A stretch of 64,000 nt of DNA from Oxalobacteraceae bacterium OTU3CAMAD1 (GCA_024123915.1 CP099650.1:1364001-1428000); one strand, 5' to 3'; counted from the first letter of the stretch, positions 1 through 10,110 are shown. The notes: a model not told the origin generated them from the letters alone. Program-made: numbers and translations.

Positions 1-87
1 CCCTTCCCATCCCGAACAGGACCGTGAAACAACTCTGCGCCGATGATAGTGCTGCAACCAGTGTGAAAGTAGGTTATCGTCAGGCTA
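1..87 (+). rRNA. rrf: 5S ribosomal RNA, 3' part (gene starts before the window)
   Basis: The first bases read as the interior and 3' half of a bacterial 5S rRNA, including the conserved CCCATCCCGAACAGG loop and a 3' end around GGTTATCGTCAGGCT. The 5' end is cut off by the window. The 3' boundary is set by similarity to betaproteobacterial 5S genes and could be off by a few bases. It marks the downstream end of an rRNA operon on the plus strand, which ends at the terminator just after it. Confidence 0.93.
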
Positions 88-96
88 GTTATATTA

Positions 97-135
97 AAAA
101 AGCCCCTTCCAATGATTTGGTCGGGGCTTTTTTTC
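97..135 (+). terminator. Rho-independent terminator of the rRNA operon
   Basis: An AAAAGCCCC arm pairs with a GGGGCTTTT arm across a loop of about 13 bases and runs into a T tract. It lies about 10 bases after the 5S end. Because both arms end in A or T runs it may also stop transcription from the minus-strand hydrolase gene that ends at 151. Confidence 0.85.
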
Positions 136-150
136 GTCTGTATTTCCCAT

Positions 151-1260
151 TTACTTGCGTTTGGGCGGCGTCACGGCCAGCGGCCGCACCGTCTCGAGCA
201 GGCTGACCAGTGTCTTGCCCGGCTCCTCCCACGGGATCATGTGGGCGGAGTGCTCGAACCACACGCCGCGTTTGTACGGCGCCTTGACGCGCTTGAGCCA
301 CTCGTCGGTCGGGGCCGATGGCGTGGTGTAGTCGTGGCGGCCCATGAACATCACCACCGGGATCGGGAAGCTGCGCACGTTGCGATAGTCGACGCCGAGG
401 AACTCCGGCAGCAAGCGGCCCAGCGAGAACATGTTGCCGGCGTCGATGGCGCGCACGTCGCAGTCGTTATACTCCGGCGAGAGCTTGCCCGCGTTATGGA
501 AGTAGTCCGAACTGTCGCGATAGGCGCTCAGGCCGCCATAGTGCTGCGCCCAGGTACGTGCCGTGACGATGCGCTCGCGCGTGATCGGCTGGTCGCCCGG
601 ATACGGCGCGATCGACGCCAGCTCCCTGATGGCCTTCTCGTTGTTGTGCGCCTTCGATTGCTCAACCGCGTAGTCATAGCTGATGCGTTCATTCTCGCGG
701 GTGTCGATCACCTGGCCGATGCCGACGTAAGCGTGGAACAGGTCCGGCCGCTTCAGCGCCGCGCCCATGCCAACCACCGTGCCCCAGCTATGGCCCATCA
801 GGATCACCTTGTCCTTGCGGTAGCGGGTCTTGATGTACTCGGCGACCTCGATCGCATCGTCGATGTAGCGCGGAATGTGGATGCTGTCGCTGATCGAATC
901 CGGCGCGGTTTCATTGAATGTCTTCCCGGCGCCGCGCTGGTCGTAATTAACGATAGTGAAATACTCTTCCAGCGGGCGCTGGAACTGCCAGATAGTGGGG
1001 ATCAGCGGCGAGGCCGGACCGCCGTGCACGAACAGGATCACGGGATTGTTCTTGTCCTGGCCGCGCACGTTGATCCACTGGTCGATGCCGCCGATGTTGG
1101 TCTTGTAGGCTTCCTGCACGCCGGCCGGCGCGACGATGCGGCCCAAGTCCTTGATCACTTCCCGCGCCTTGGCATATTCCTGCAGGCTTTTGCACTCCTG
1201 CGCACCCGCGCCGGCACCCAGCGACGCCAACAGCACACACCCCGTCAGAATTTTTTTCAT
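151..1260 (-). CDS. Secreted alpha/beta hydrolase, proline iminopeptidase-like (S33)
   Basis: This is a 369-residue alpha/beta-fold hydrolase. A Sec signal peptide covers about residues 1-20 (MKK start, hydrophobic core, AGA-QE cleavage). HGGP at 79-82 is the oxyanion motif of the prolyl iminopeptidase group, DQRG lies at 107-110, and GHSWG at 156-160 carries the nucleophile Ser158. GRHD at 307-310 and EHSAH at 336-340 supply the likely acid and histidine. The family removes N-terminal proline from peptides or hydrolyses related amides and esters; the substrate here is unknown. The signal peptide points to the periplasm or outside, unlike the usual cytosolic enzyme. It is monocistronic and divergent from the sensor kinase gene at 1416. 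Confidence 0.85.
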   Translation of the reverse strand: MKKILTGCVLLASLGAGAGAQECKSLQEYAKAREVIKDLGRIVAPAGVQEAYKTNIGGIDQWINVRGQDKNNPVILFVHGGPASPLIPTIWQFQRPLEEYFTIVNYDQRGAGKTFNETAPDSISDSIHIPRYIDDAIEVAEYIKTRYRKDKVILMGHSWGTVVGMGAALKRPDLFHAYVGIGQVIDTRENERISYDYAVEQSKAHNNEKAIRELASIAPYPGDQPITRERIVTARTWAQHYGGLSAYRDSSDYFHNAGKLSPEYNDCDVRAIDAGNMFSLGRLLPEFLGVDYRNVRSFPIPVVMFMGRHDYTTPSAPTDEWLKRVKAPYKRGVWFEHSAHMIPWEEPGKTLVSLLETVRPLAVTPPKRK

Positions 1261-1415
1261 CGATTCAAACCCTGAATGAATAAAAATGTCATTCTAGCCG
1301 GATGTTTCGTCAGTGTGCCAAACCAGCGGTGTCGCTTTCCCAGCCGCCTCCGCCATCCCTTTTCGCCGCTGCGTATTTCTGCATTACAATATAGTTAATA
1401 TTGGAGTGCAACCTT

Positions 1416-4400
1416 ATGTCAGTTTTCGCCATGCGTACGGCGCGGTTTTGCGGCCTGCTTCTGCTGGCGTTCTGTTCGTTCGTCCACAGCGCCCCGCTCA
1501 GCCTGCGCTTCGAACACCTCGGCGTCGAGCAGGGCTTGACGCAGGAGTCCATCACGCGCGTGATCCAGGACCGCCAGGGCTTCATCTGGATCGGCACGCA
1601 GGCCGGCCTGAACCGCTTTGACGGCTACCGTGTCACCGTCTTCAAGAACGATCCCGGCAACCCGCACAGCCTGCTCGACAATTACGTGCAGGCGCTTTAC
1701 GAGGATGCCGGCGGCCGGCTGTGGGTCGGCAGTAAAGGCGGACTGGACCGTTACGACCCGTCCACCGGCGGCTTTGTCCACCAAGCCGTCAAGACCGGCA
1801 ATCTTGCCGTCACCAACATCATCGGCGACGGCAAGGACGGGCTGTGGTTGACCACCAGCGAGGGCTTGCAGCATCTCGACATCAAGAGCGGTAAGGTGCG
1901 CACCTTGCGGCATGCGCCGGCCGACCCGGACAGCATCTCCGACGACCGGGTCAACGCGGTGGCGCGCGACAAGTCCGGCAATCTGTGGATCGCCACCGCC
2001 AGCGGGCTGGAAATGCTGCCGCCGGGCGCCGCCAAATTCCTGCACCTGACGCCGCGGCAAGGGTCCGCGCCAGCGAACAACATCACCTCGCTGTCGGTGG
2101 GACCGGACGGGGTGGTGTGGGCCGGCGCCATGGCCGGCCTGCAGGCCTGGCGGCTCGATGGCGCCACGCCCAAGCCTTTGTCACCGGCGCTGTCCCGGCC
2201 GTTCGGCGATGTGCGCGTCACCGTCCTGATGCACGACAGCGACGGCACCTTGTGGGTCGGCACCCAGGAGGACGGCCTGAAGCGGCGCGATCCCACCAGC
2301 GGCGAGTTCCACAGTTACCGTTGGGATAGCCTGAACCGCCACGGCATCGGCGACAACCAGATCACCGCCTTGTACCAGGACCGCACTGGCACGCTGTGGG
2401 TGGGCAACTGGTACACCGGTTTGGACTGGGTCGATCTCGACAGCGGCGGTTTCGAGCGCTACACCGAGTCGTCCGGCGTGCTGCCCGGCGTGACCAACAG
2501 CAAAGTGCGCGCGATCGCCGGCGCCGGCGACAACAAACTCTGGCTCGGCTCGGGGGAGGGCCTGACCAGGCTGGACGTAACCAAGCGCACGGTCGAGTCG
2601 TGGCACCGCGACGAGCGCGATCCCGCCGGCCTGCCGGGCGACGTGGTGATCGCGCTGGCCACCGATCTCAAGGGCCGGCTGTGGGTCGGCACTTCCACCG
2701 GGCTGGCCCGGCGCGATCCCGCCACCGGCCGCTACACGCGGGTGCCGTTCGACGCCGACCCAAACTCGCTGTCGATCCAGCGGCTGCTGGTCGACCGGGC
2801 CGGCGTCATCTGGGCCGGCACGCGCAGCGGGCTGCACCGCGTCGATCCGGACACCGACGCCGTCACCACCTATCGCGCCGATCCGGACAATCCGGACAGC
2901 GTCGACGGCCGCGTCTACGCGCTGCTGGAGGACCGGCACGGCATCCTGTGGATCGGCACGGAAAACGGCTTGAACCGCTTCGACCGCGCCACCGGCAAGT
3001 TCCGCCACTACCGTCACGATCCGAACCGGCCGGACAGCCTGAGCCACAAAAGGGTGCCGTTCATCTTCGAGGATAAAAGCGGCGTGCTGTGGGTCGGCAC
3101 CGCAGCCGGCTTGTGCAAGGCCCTGCCGCAGCCGGACGGCGACCTGCTCTTCCGCTACTACCCGGGGCAGAACGGCGGCGCGGTCGATCCGATCGGCGCC
3201 ATCCTGGAGGACGGCAACGGCCGGCTATGGATCAGCAGCACCGCCGGCATCGCGATGTTCAATCCCGAGAGCGGATTCTTCAAGCACTACACGGCCAAGG
3301 ACGGCTTGATCGACGGTTCGTACTTCATCGGCGCGGCCCACAAGGCGCCGGACGGCACGCTGTACTTCGGCGGCCTGGCGGGCATGACCGCGTTCAAGCC
3401 GGCCGACATCCATGACAACACCCGTGCGCCGCAGATCGCCATCACCGATTTCTTCATCTTCAACGAGTCGATCCTCAGCGACGTGCGGCGTCCCGACGTG
3501 CTGCCGAAGGGCTCGCTGAGCGGGGCCAAAACGCTGACCTTGAGCCATCGCGACGTCATGTTCTCGATCGAGTTCGCGGCCCTGCATTTCGCCGACCCGC
3601 AACGCAACCGCTACGCCTACCAGCTCGAGGGCTTCGATCCCCAGTGGGTGACGACGGACGCCGGCAAGCGCTTCGCCACCTATACCAACCTGGACCCGGG
3701 CCGCTACGTGTTTCGCGTGCGGGCCGCCAACAAGGACGGCGTCTGGAGTTTGCAACCGGCGGTGCTGGAGTTGATCGTCACGCCGCCGGTGTGGAAGATG
3801 TGGTGGTTCCGCCTGCTGATGGTCGGCCTGGCGGTCGGTGCCGCGTATCTGCTGTTCCGCATCCGCATCCGCATGTTGATGCGGCAGAAGCAGGCACTCG
3901 AGGAGGAGGTCGGCAGCCGCACGCGCGAGCTGGTGCAGCAGAAGGAGTCGATCGAACGCCAGAAGCAGGAGGCCGAACTGCAGAAGGAAAGCGTGGAGCT
4001 GGCGCACCGCAATATCTCCCTGCTGTCCGACATCGGCCGCCGCATCACGGCCAACCTCGACAGCGAAGCCATCATGACCATGCTGTATCAGCAGGTGCAC
4101 GCGCTGATGGACGCGAGCGTGTTCGGCATCGGCATTTACCGGCCGGAGCAGGAGTTGATCGAGTATCCGTTCGCGATGGAGAAGGGCAAGCGCTACACGC
4201 CGTACACGCGCAGCATGCGCGAGCCCAACCAGCTGGCGGTATGGTGCATCAACCATGCCGAGGAAGTGTTCATCAACGACCTGGAACAGGAATATGCGCG
4301 CTATATCGCCAGCCTGGCGCTGGTGTCCGGCGTCGACAACATGGGCACGCTCGAAGACGGTTCGCTGCCGACCGAGCCGCGCTCGCTGATTTATGTGCCG

Positions 4401-5327
4401 ATTTCCGTCAACGGCCAGGTGCGCGGCATCATCACCGTCCACAGCTACCGCGCGCGCGCCTACCAGCGCATCGATGTCGACATGCTGACCACCTTGGCGT
4501 CATATGTGGCGGTGGCGTTCGCCAACGCCGATTCCTACCGGCAGCTACAGGACACACAGCAGCAGCTGGTCGAGCGCGAGAAGCTGGCCGCGCTGGGCTC
4601 GCTGGTAGCCGGCGTCGCGCACGAGCTCAACACGCCGATCGGCAACAGCCTGGTGATCGCCAGCACGCTCGAGGACAAGACCACGGAGATCGAGCTGCGC
4701 CAGAACAGCAACGTGCTGCGCCGTTCCGACCTGGCGCAATTCATCGACGCCGCGCGCGAGGCGTCGACCTTGCTGATGCGCAGCCTGCGCAACGCGGCCG
4801 AGCTGGTCAACAGTTTCAAGCAGGTGGCGGTGGACCAGGCCAGCGCCAAACGGCGCCATTTCGACCTGCACCAGGCCAGCCAGGAAATCGTCACCACGAT
4901 GAAGAACCAGATACGCAAGGCGGGCCATCAGGTCGATCTGGAGATGCCGGACGATATCGAGATGGACAGTTTCCCCGGGCCTTACGGCCAGGTCATCATC
5001 AACCTGATCAACAACGCCCTGCTGCACGCCTTCGACGGGCGCAGTGGCGGCGTGATACGGCTGTGGGCAGTGCGGCTGGGGCCGGACCGGGTGCGGATCG
5101 TGTTCCAGGACGACGGCGCGGGCATCGCCATCGAGCACCAGGCGCGCATTTTCGATCCGTTCTTCACGACCAAGCTGGGGCAGGGGGGCAACGGGCTGGG
5201 GTTGAGCATCACGTACAACATCGTGACGTCGCTGCTCGATGGCAGCATCCGGGTCGACAGCGTGGTCGGGGTCGGGACGCGGTTCACGATCGATTTGCCG
5301 TTAAAAGCCAGTCTCGCCGGGGATTGA
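1416..5327 (+). CDS. Sensor histidine kinase with periplasmic two-component-regulator propeller, Y_Y_Y and GAF domains
   Basis: A membrane kinase of about 1303 residues. ATG 1416 is chosen because GGAG at 1403-1406 sits 9 bases before it; an in-frame TTG at 1401 would contain that site. A signal sequence is followed by many WIGT..GL.RFD blades (about residues 27-660, probably two beta-propellers), a Y_Y_Y domain (about 717-789) and a membrane helix (about 792-818). A coiled coil and a GAF-like domain come next, then the kinase: phosphoacceptor His1069 in VAHELNTP, N-box NNALLHAF near 1199, DDGAGIA near 1233, GNGLGLS near 1258. The sensor resembles the hybrid two-component systems that detect oligosaccharides in Bacteroidetes, but no receiver or AraC output follows, so a separate regulator is needed. 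The ligand is unknown; a link to the pectin genes 5 kb away is speculation. Confidence 0.88.
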   Translation: MSVFAMRTARFCGLLLLAFCSFVHSAPLSLRFEHLGVEQGLTQESITRVIQDRQGFIWIGTQAGLNRFDGYRVTVFKNDPGNPHSLLDNYVQALYEDAGGRLWVGSKGGLDRYDPSTGGFVHQAVKTGNLAVTNIIGDGKDGLWLTTSEGLQHLDIKSGKVRTLRHAPADPDSISDDRVNAVARDKSGNLWIATASGLEMLPPGAAKFLHLTPRQGSAPANNITSLSVGPDGVVWAGAMAGLQAWRLDGATPKPLSPALSRPFGDVRVTVLMHDSDGTLWVGTQEDGLKRRDPTSGEFHSYRWDSLNRHGIGDNQITALYQDRTGTLWVGNWYTGLDWVDLDSGGFERYTESSGVLPGVTNSKVRAIAGAGDNKLWLGSGEGLTRLDVTKRTVESWHRDERDPAGLPGDVVIALATDLKGRLWVGTSTGLARRDPATGRYTRVPFDADPNSLSIQRLLVDRAGVIWAGTRSGLHRVDPDTDAVTTYRADPDNPDSVDGRVYALLEDRHGILWIGTENGLNRFDRATGKFRHYRHDPNRPDSLSHKRVPFIFEDKSGVLWVGTAAGLCKALPQPDGDLLFRYYPGQNGGAVDPIGAILEDGNGRLWISSTAGIAMFNPESGFFKHYTAKDGLIDGSYFIGAAHKAPDGTLYFGGLAGMTAFKPADIHDNTRAPQIAITDFFIFNESILSDVRRPDVLPKGSLSGAKTLTLSHRDVMFSIEFAALHFADPQRNRYAYQLEGFDPQWVTTDAGKRFATYTNLDPGRYVFRVRAANKDGVWSLQPAVLELIVTPPVWKMWWFRLLMVGLAVGAAYLLFRIRIRMLMRQKQALEEEVGSRTRELVQQKESIERQKQEAELQKESVELAHRNISLLSDIGRRITANLDSEAIMTMLYQQVHALMDASVFGIGIYRPEQELIEYPFAMEKGKRYTPYTRSMREPNQLAVWCINHAEEVFINDLEQEYARYIASLALVSGVDNMGTLEDGSLPTEPRSLIYVPISVNGQVRGIITVHSYRARAYQRIDVDMLTTLASYVAVAFANADSYRQLQDTQQQLVEREKLAALGSLVAGVAHELNTPIGNSLVIASTLEDKTTEIELRQNSNVLRRSDLAQFIDAAREASTLLMRSLRNAAELVNSFKQVAVDQASAKRRHFDLHQASQEIVTTMKNQIRKAGHQVDLEMPDDIEMDSFPGPYGQVIINLINNALLHAFDGRSGGVIRLWAVRLGPDRVRIVFQDDGAGIAIEHQARIFDPFFTTKLGQGGNGLGLSITYNIVTSLLDGSIRVDSVVGVGTRFTIDLPLKASLAGD

Positions 5328-5360
5328 CGGGTCAAATCGGCTTGGGCCGTGATTAACTTC

Positions 5361-5468
5361 GGAGACACGTAGGGCGGATTAGCGCAGCGTAATCGGCCAT
5401 GGATGCGCCGTCGACGACCCATGCATGGCCGATTACGGCGTGCCGCCTAATCCGCCCTACGTGTCTCC
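5361..5468. repeat. Dispersed palindromic repeat, full two-armed copy (GTAGGGCGGATTA family)
   Basis: The outer arms GGAGACACGTAGGGCGGATTAG and its reverse complement, at the two ends, enclose internal GCGTAATCGGCC and GGCCGATTACG half-sites, so the unit folds as one long cruciform or hairpin. Related copies occur at 10111-10143 (one arm) and 18445-18536 (two arms). The type is a common intergenic palindrome of proteobacterial genomes. Here it lies between the convergent kinase and DUF1840 genes, where it could also act as a bidirectional terminator. Confidence 0.85.
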
Positions 5469-5494
5469 GCGTGTTATCACATTCCCGGGACTGG

Positions 5495-5836
5495 CTACAC
5501 GCCCCAGATAATGCTCTCGTTTTCCTGCTTGGCCGATCGCAGCATCTCCAGCAGCGGATACGCGCGCGCGTGGAATCCCACGCGTTGCATGACGGCATGC
5601 TCCACCGTCTCGTTCTCTTCCTTCTCGTGCGCGTGGATGTCGTGCTCGATATCGTTTTCAGGATGGAGTTTGCTTTCGGCCACTTCATGTTCGAGCACCG
5701 ACAGCGCCTGCTCGGCCTCGGCGGCGGTGATCACGCCGCGCGTGGGGTTTTTATGCAGCAAGTCGAGAATGCGTTGGGCGTGTTCCTGATACATCAGGAC
5801 TTCGGGGCTGGATTTGGATTTGAAGGCAATTAACAT
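5495..5836 (-). CDS. DUF1840 domain-containing protein
   Basis: A cytoplasmic protein of 113 residues starting MLIAFKSKSSPEVLM, typical of the betaproteobacterial DUF1840 family. The frame is open 10 codons further upstream, but ATG 5836 matches the family start and is preceded by AAGAAAG. The middle is very rich in Glu and His and probably helical. No signal peptide or membrane segment is visible. The family's function is unknown to me. It is monocistronic and convergent with the sensor kinase gene. Confidence 0.82.
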   Translation of the reverse strand: MLIAFKSKSSPEVLMYQEHAQRILDLLHKNPTRGVITAAEAEQALSVLEHEVAESKLHPENDIEHDIHAHEKEENETVEHAVMQRVGFHARAYPLLEMLRSAKQENESIIWGV

Positions 5837-6013
5837 GATGCGCGCTTTCTTAGTATTATTAATCAAGAGGTCTGACGGTGCGCCGAATGACGAAGCAGCG
5901 GCGTGCCGTTGCTGTTCACATTAGGTCGTCACGGAAACTTTACAAGAGACGAACCCATCTGTATGGACGTTAGCGCACGTCAGTTAAGCATCTTCTAAGC
6001 CAAGCGCCCGGTT

Positions 6014-6520
6014 TCAGTTCAATTTGAAGGAGCTGAACCAGGTTTCCACGGTGTCTTGCACGATATTTTTCTCGCGCCCCATGACGACGACCTGGTAGAT
6101 GCGCGTGTCCTTGGCGATAAAACGCCCGATCAGCACCATGGACTCACCATTTTGGCTGCCTTTCGCCTCGACATCGAGCACGGTCTGCCCCGCTGTCGCC
6201 GACGCTGCGCTCTTGGTCACCGTGGCGCCGATGTTCTTGACCAGCGCCGTCTTCATGGCCTCCAGGGCCGCCGGCGTCCGCGCCGCGTCCGCCAGTTGCG
6301 CGCTGCCGACCGCGAACACCACGCCGTCCACTTCGGCCGCCGTCATCGTCATGTTCACGTCCAGGTCGTCCAGCTTGATGGCGCGGGTCTGGCTGGCCGG
6401 CTTGCCGGGGAACAGCACGGCGTACGGCGCGTCATTGCTGCGGTAATCGCGCCAGTCGTATTGCGGGCTGCAGGCGGACAGCGCGGCCGCCATCAGCAGC
6501 GCCAGCGAGATCTTTTTCAT
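6014..6520 (-). CDS. Putative lipoprotein of unknown function
   Basis: A 168-residue protein with a lipoprotein signal: MKK, a hydrophobic core and the lipobox LSAC with the cysteine at about residue 17. The mature part (YAVLFPGKP..., then alternating strands ending in ETWFSSFKLN) looks like a small compact secreted domain. I do not recognise a catalytic motif. The start ATG overlaps the stop of the M1 peptidase gene by four bases (ATGA), so the two are translationally coupled and probably work in the same compartment. Confidence 0.75.
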   Translation of the reverse strand: MKKISLALLMAAALSACSPQYDWRDYRSNDAPYAVLFPGKPASQTRAIKLDDLDVNMTMTAAEVDGVVFAVGSAQLADAARTPAALEAMKTALVKNIGATVTKSAASATAGQTVLDVEAKGSQNGESMVLIGRFIAKDTRIYQVVVMGREKNIVQDTVETWFSSFKLN

Positions 6521-8262
6521 GAGGCCTTCTCTTTCTTCTTTTTACGTTCGTCTTCGTCGCGTTTCCATTCGTCGATATGCGCCTCCTGGCGCAGCACGCG
6601 GGACGCCGGATCCACAGTATAGTGCGCGCCGGCGGCCAGGGGCAGTTCGCCGACGCCGCCGGTCATCGGCAGCTGGACGATGCGCTCGCCCTGGCCGTCG
6701 ACGATGCGCACTTCCAGCGGCATCGGGAACGGGCCGCCGTCCTTCAGCTTCCATTCCAGGCGCAGCTGGCCGCCGTTGCGCGTCTCGACCAGCTCAGGCA
6801 GCGCCGCGTGGTACAGGTAGGCGTCGAAGAACCAGCCCAGATCGCGGCCGGCCACCTCGTTGGCGATGGCGATGAACTCCCTGGTGCTGCTCCAGCGCGG
6901 CTGGAAGTTGCCGGGTGCCGGCGTGTCGGTGCCGTAGACCATGCGGCGCGTGGCGCGGAAGAAGGCGTCGTCGCCGATCAGGTTGCGCAGCGTGTGCAGG
7001 ATCAGCGAGCCCTTGGTGTAGATGTCGTTGCCCGGGCCGCCGCGCTTATCGTCGTAGACGTCCTCGATGCGTTGCGGCTTTCCGCCGACTACCGGTACCT
7101 TGTTGCGCAGCGACTTGCGGTGGTTGAACAGCTCGGTCTGGAATTCCATCTCGCCGCGCAGCCATTGCAGGTACAGCGGCTGCATGTAGCTGCCGAAGCC
7201 CTCGTGCAGCCACATGTCGTCCCAATCGGCGTTGGTCATCTGGTTGCCGAACCATTCGTGCGACAGCTCATGGTGCAACAGCCAGTCGTAACCGTAAGGC
7301 GACTTCAGGTAGCCGTTGCCGTAGGCGTTGATGGTCTGGTGTTCCATGCCCAGATGCGGTGTCTCGACCACGCCCATTTTCTCGTCGCCGAACGGGTAGG
7401 GGCCGATGCGGCGCTCGAAGAAATCGAGCATCGGCCCGAACTCGGCGAACAGGCCCTTGGCCTGCCGCTCGTGTCCTTTCAGATACCACATGCGCAGCGG
7501 AATGGTGTTGCCGTAGCGGCTGGCGTAGTCGCCCGACAGCATCTCGTAGGGCCCGATGTTGAGCGCGATGCCGTAGGTGCTGGGATTCTTGGCGCGCCAG
7601 TGGTAGGTGCGCCAGCCGTCCTTCTCATCCATGCCGACGGCCACGCCGTTGCCGGCGACCACCAGCGGCGCCGGCACGCTGATGTGCAGGTCGATCAGTT
7701 TGGCCTTGCCCATCGGATGGTCGATGCAGGGCCAGAACAGGTCGCAGCCTTCGCCCTCGACGGTGGTGGCGATCCACGGCTGGCCGTCCTCCGTCTTGCT
7801 CCACGTGAAGGCGCCATCCCACGGCGCGCGCTTGGCCACGTGCGGCACGCCGTGATAGCGGATGCGCACGGTGGTGCTGGCCCCGGCCGGTAGTGGCGTC
7901 GGCAACGTCAGGTAGAGGCGGCCGTCCGGATTGCTGATCGCCGCGCGCGCCAATTCCACGCCGTCGACGCTGGCGCCGTCGACCGGCAGGTTGCGGTCCA
8001 GCTCGACGGCGATGCGGGTCAGCGGCGTCGTCGCCAGCGCGTTGGCGGTGAAGGTCAGCGCGGCGTCGCCACGGATGCTTTGCGTGGCGGGATCGACACG
8101 CAGCGCCAGGTCGGCTTTGTCGAACGTGACGGCCAGCTGCTCCGGCGCGCGCGGGCCGCCGGAGCCGGCGGTGAAGTCCGTCAGCGGCGCTTGGGTGGCG
8201 CAGCCGGCCAACAGGGCGCTGGCGGCGAGGGTCGTCAGGAGAGGCAGGGACAGGCGTGTCAT
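6517..8262 (-). CDS. M1-family metalloaminopeptidase, lipoprotein
   Basis: A zinc aminopeptidase of about 581 residues. ATG 8262 is chosen because it gives a lipoprotein signal (MTRLSLPLL..., lipobox LAGC); the frame runs open 24 codons further up without adding a sensible leader. The N-terminal beta domain precedes the catalytic domain with HELSH (His331, Glu332, His335) and the third ligand Glu354 in LHEGF. The substrate-binding GxMEN motif of classical M1 enzymes reads GMEHQ here. The family removes N-terminal residues from peptides; the lipid anchor places this one on the periplasmic face or cell surface, suggesting peptide scavenging. It is followed with a 4-base overlap by a second lipoprotein gene. 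Confidence 0.88.
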   Translation of the reverse strand: MTRLSLPLLTTLAASALLAGCATQAPLTDFTAGSGGPRAPEQLAVTFDKADLALRVDPATQSIRGDAALTFTANALATTPLTRIAVELDRNLPVDGASVDGVELARAAISNPDGRLYLTLPTPLPAGASTTVRIRYHGVPHVAKRAPWDGAFTWSKTEDGQPWIATTVEGEGCDLFWPCIDHPMGKAKLIDLHISVPAPLVVAGNGVAVGMDEKDGWRTYHWRAKNPSTYGIALNIGPYEMLSGDYASRYGNTIPLRMWYLKGHERQAKGLFAEFGPMLDFFERRIGPYPFGDEKMGVVETPHLGMEHQTINAYGNGYLKSPYGYDWLLHHELSHEWFGNQMTNADWDDMWLHEGFGSYMQPLYLQWLRGEMEFQTELFNHRKSLRNKVPVVGGKPQRIEDVYDDKRGGPGNDIYTKGSLILHTLRNLIGDDAFFRATRRMVYGTDTPAPGNFQPRWSSTREFIAIANEVAGRDLGWFFDAYLYHAALPELVETRNGGQLRLEWKLKDGGPFPMPLEVRIVDGQGERIVQLPMTGGVGELPLAAGAHYTVDPASRVLRQEAHIDEWKRDEDERKKKKEKAS

Positions 8263-8447
8263 GCGGGTACATACCGGTGAATGTTGATAAAGCAATATAG
8301 CAGCAAGAACGGCCGATACGCTATCAACAAGCATGCTGACGCTCTACAACAACATGCAGTCGCATGGCTTGCCGTGACGCAATATGTCGTGTCGCCGTTG
8401 AGCCAACATCGACCTGTTGCAGTCATTGAACCCAAACGGAAACTATC

Positions 8448-10067
8448 ATGAACCTCTCTAACTTAAAAATCGCAACGCGCCTCGGCCTGGGTTTCGGCGT
8501 GGTGGTGCTGTTATTGGCCGCCGTGGCGCTGGTCGCCATCACCCGAATCAACCTGATCAACCAGGCGACGGAGCGGATTTTGAGCGACAGCTTCGTCAAG
8601 TTGACCTTGGCCCGGCAAATCCAGACCGAGGTCAATGTGCAATCGCGCTTGCTGCGCAACGCCGTCATCGGCGCGGCCGACCCGGCCGAAGTGCGGGAGC
8701 AGTTGGGGAAGCTGGATGTGTCGCTGAAGGCGAACGAGGAATATATCGTCAAGCTCGACACCATGCTGACGCTTCCCAAGGGTAAGGAGCTGTTCAAGAC
8801 CCTGAGCGAGCGGCGCGACGCCTACACGGCGGCACGCAACGTCCTCGTCAAGCTGATCAGGGATGGACAGTCCGAGCAGGCCGGCAAATACGTCAGCAAG
8901 GAGCTGCGCGCAGTGCAAACCCCGTATTTCAACGCCATCAACGCAATGGAGGATTTTCAGGAATCGCTGATGAAGAAGGACGGCGAGGAAATCGCGGCCG
9001 GCGGCGCGTTGGCGGTGCGACTGACGGTCATCCTGTCGGTGACGGCCGCGATCGCGGCGGTGCTGATCGGCTGGTTCATCACGCGTTCGATCACCGTGCC
9101 GGTGAACCGGGCCGTGGCGTTGGCGCAGACCGTCGCCGCCGGCGACTTGAGCGGCCAAGTCGAGGTGCGAAGTAAGGACGAGATCGGATTGCTGTTGCAG
9201 GCGCTCAATGACATGACACGCAGCCTGAACAATATCGTCGGCCAGGTGCGCGCCGGCAGCGACGAGATCACGACCGCGACGGTGGAAGTGGCCAGCGGCA
9301 ACCTGGACCTGTCGTCGCGCACCGAACAGCAAGCAAGCGCGTTGGAAGAGACGGCGTCGTCGTTGGAGGAACTGACCTCCACCGTCAGGCAAAACAGCGA
9401 CAACGCGCGCCAAGCCAACCAGTTGGCCGTGTCCGCCGTCGACGTGGCGCGCCAAGGCGGCGCGGTGGTGACGGAAGTGGTGACGACGATGGGCCACATC
9501 CACGCCTCGGCCGGCAAGATCGCCGACATCATCGGCGTCATCGACGGCATCGCCTTCCAGACCAACATCCTGGCCTTGAACGCGGCAGTGGAGGCGGCGC
9601 GCGCCGGCGAGCAGGGCCGGGGCTTCGCGGTGGTGGCGTCGGAGGTGCGCAACCTGGCGCAGCGCTCGGCGAGCGCTGCGAGGGAAATCAAAACCTTGAT
9701 CAACGACTCCGTCGAGCAAGTCAACGCGGGCAATCAGCTGGTGGCCAAGGCCGGCACCACGATGACCGAGGTGGTCGCCAGCATCCAGCGGGTCACCGAC
9801 ATCATGAGCGAAATCACGGCGGCCAGCCGGGAGCAGGAGGTCGGCATCGAGCAGATCAACCAGGCCGTCAACGAAATGGACGCCGTGACGCAGCAGAACG
9901 CCGCGCTGGTGGAGCAAGCGGCCGCCGCGACGGCCGCGCTGGAAGGCCAGGCGTCGCACCTGACGCAGGTGGTCAGCGTGTTCAAGCTGGAGCAGGGGCG
10001 TGCCGCGCCGAAGGCCCACCAGCCGCAAAACCGGCCGGCACCTCAACTGTCGCTGGCGACAGTGTAA
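8448..10067 (+). CDS. Methyl-accepting chemotaxis protein (four-helix-bundle sensor)
   Basis: A 539-residue chemoreceptor with TM1 near residues 10-30, a periplasmic four-helix-bundle sensor of about 150 residues, TM2 near 188-208 (ending in GWFITRSIT), a HAMP domain to about 262 and a long signalling coiled coil. The hairpin tip [20 protein letters not shown] is the CheA/CheW-binding region of the Tar/Tsr class. It signals through CheA to the flagellar motor. No chemotaxis genes lie nearby, so it is an orphan receptor. The ligand cannot be read from the sequence. The C-terminus lacks the NWETF-type pentapeptide bound by CheR. Confidence 0.93.
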   Translation: MNLSNLKIATRLGLGFGVVVLLLAAVALVAITRINLINQATERILSDSFVKLTLARQIQTEVNVQSRLLRNAVIGAADPAEVREQLGKLDVSLKANEEYIVKLDTMLTLPKGKELFKTLSERRDAYTAARNVLVKLIRDGQSEQAGKYVSKELRAVQTPYFNAINAMEDFQESLMKKDGEEIAAGGALAVRLTVILSVTAAIAAVLIGWFITRSITVPVNRAVALAQTVAAGDLSGQVEVRSKDEIGLLLQALNDMTRSLNNIVGQVRAGSDEITTATVEVASGNLDLSSRTEQQASALEETASSLEELTSTVRQNSDNARQANQLAVSAVDVARQGGAVVTEVVTTMGHIHASAGKIADIIGVIDGIAFQTNILALNAAVEAARAGEQGRGFAVVASEVRNLAQRSASAAREIKTLINDSVEQVNAGNQLVAKAGTTMTEVVASIQRVTDIMSEITAASREQEVGIEQINQAVNEMDAVTQQNAALVEQAAAATAALEGQASHLTQVVSVFKLEQGRAAPKAHQPQNRPAPQLSLATV

Positions 10068-10110
10068 GGTCACCCGCGTGGGCCACAGGATTCAACAATC
10101 CCGTTGAAAC

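Noticed and set aside
112..1275. Long plus-strand open frame of 387 codons
   Set aside because: It is the antisense shadow of the hydrolase gene in GC-rich DNA; it is Arg/His/Val rich with no motif or start site, whereas the minus strand has a signal peptide and catalytic triad.
3225..4442. 405-codon minus-strand frame inside the sensor kinase
   Set aside because: Antisense to a clear kinase reading frame, with low-complexity His/Arg/Ala composition.
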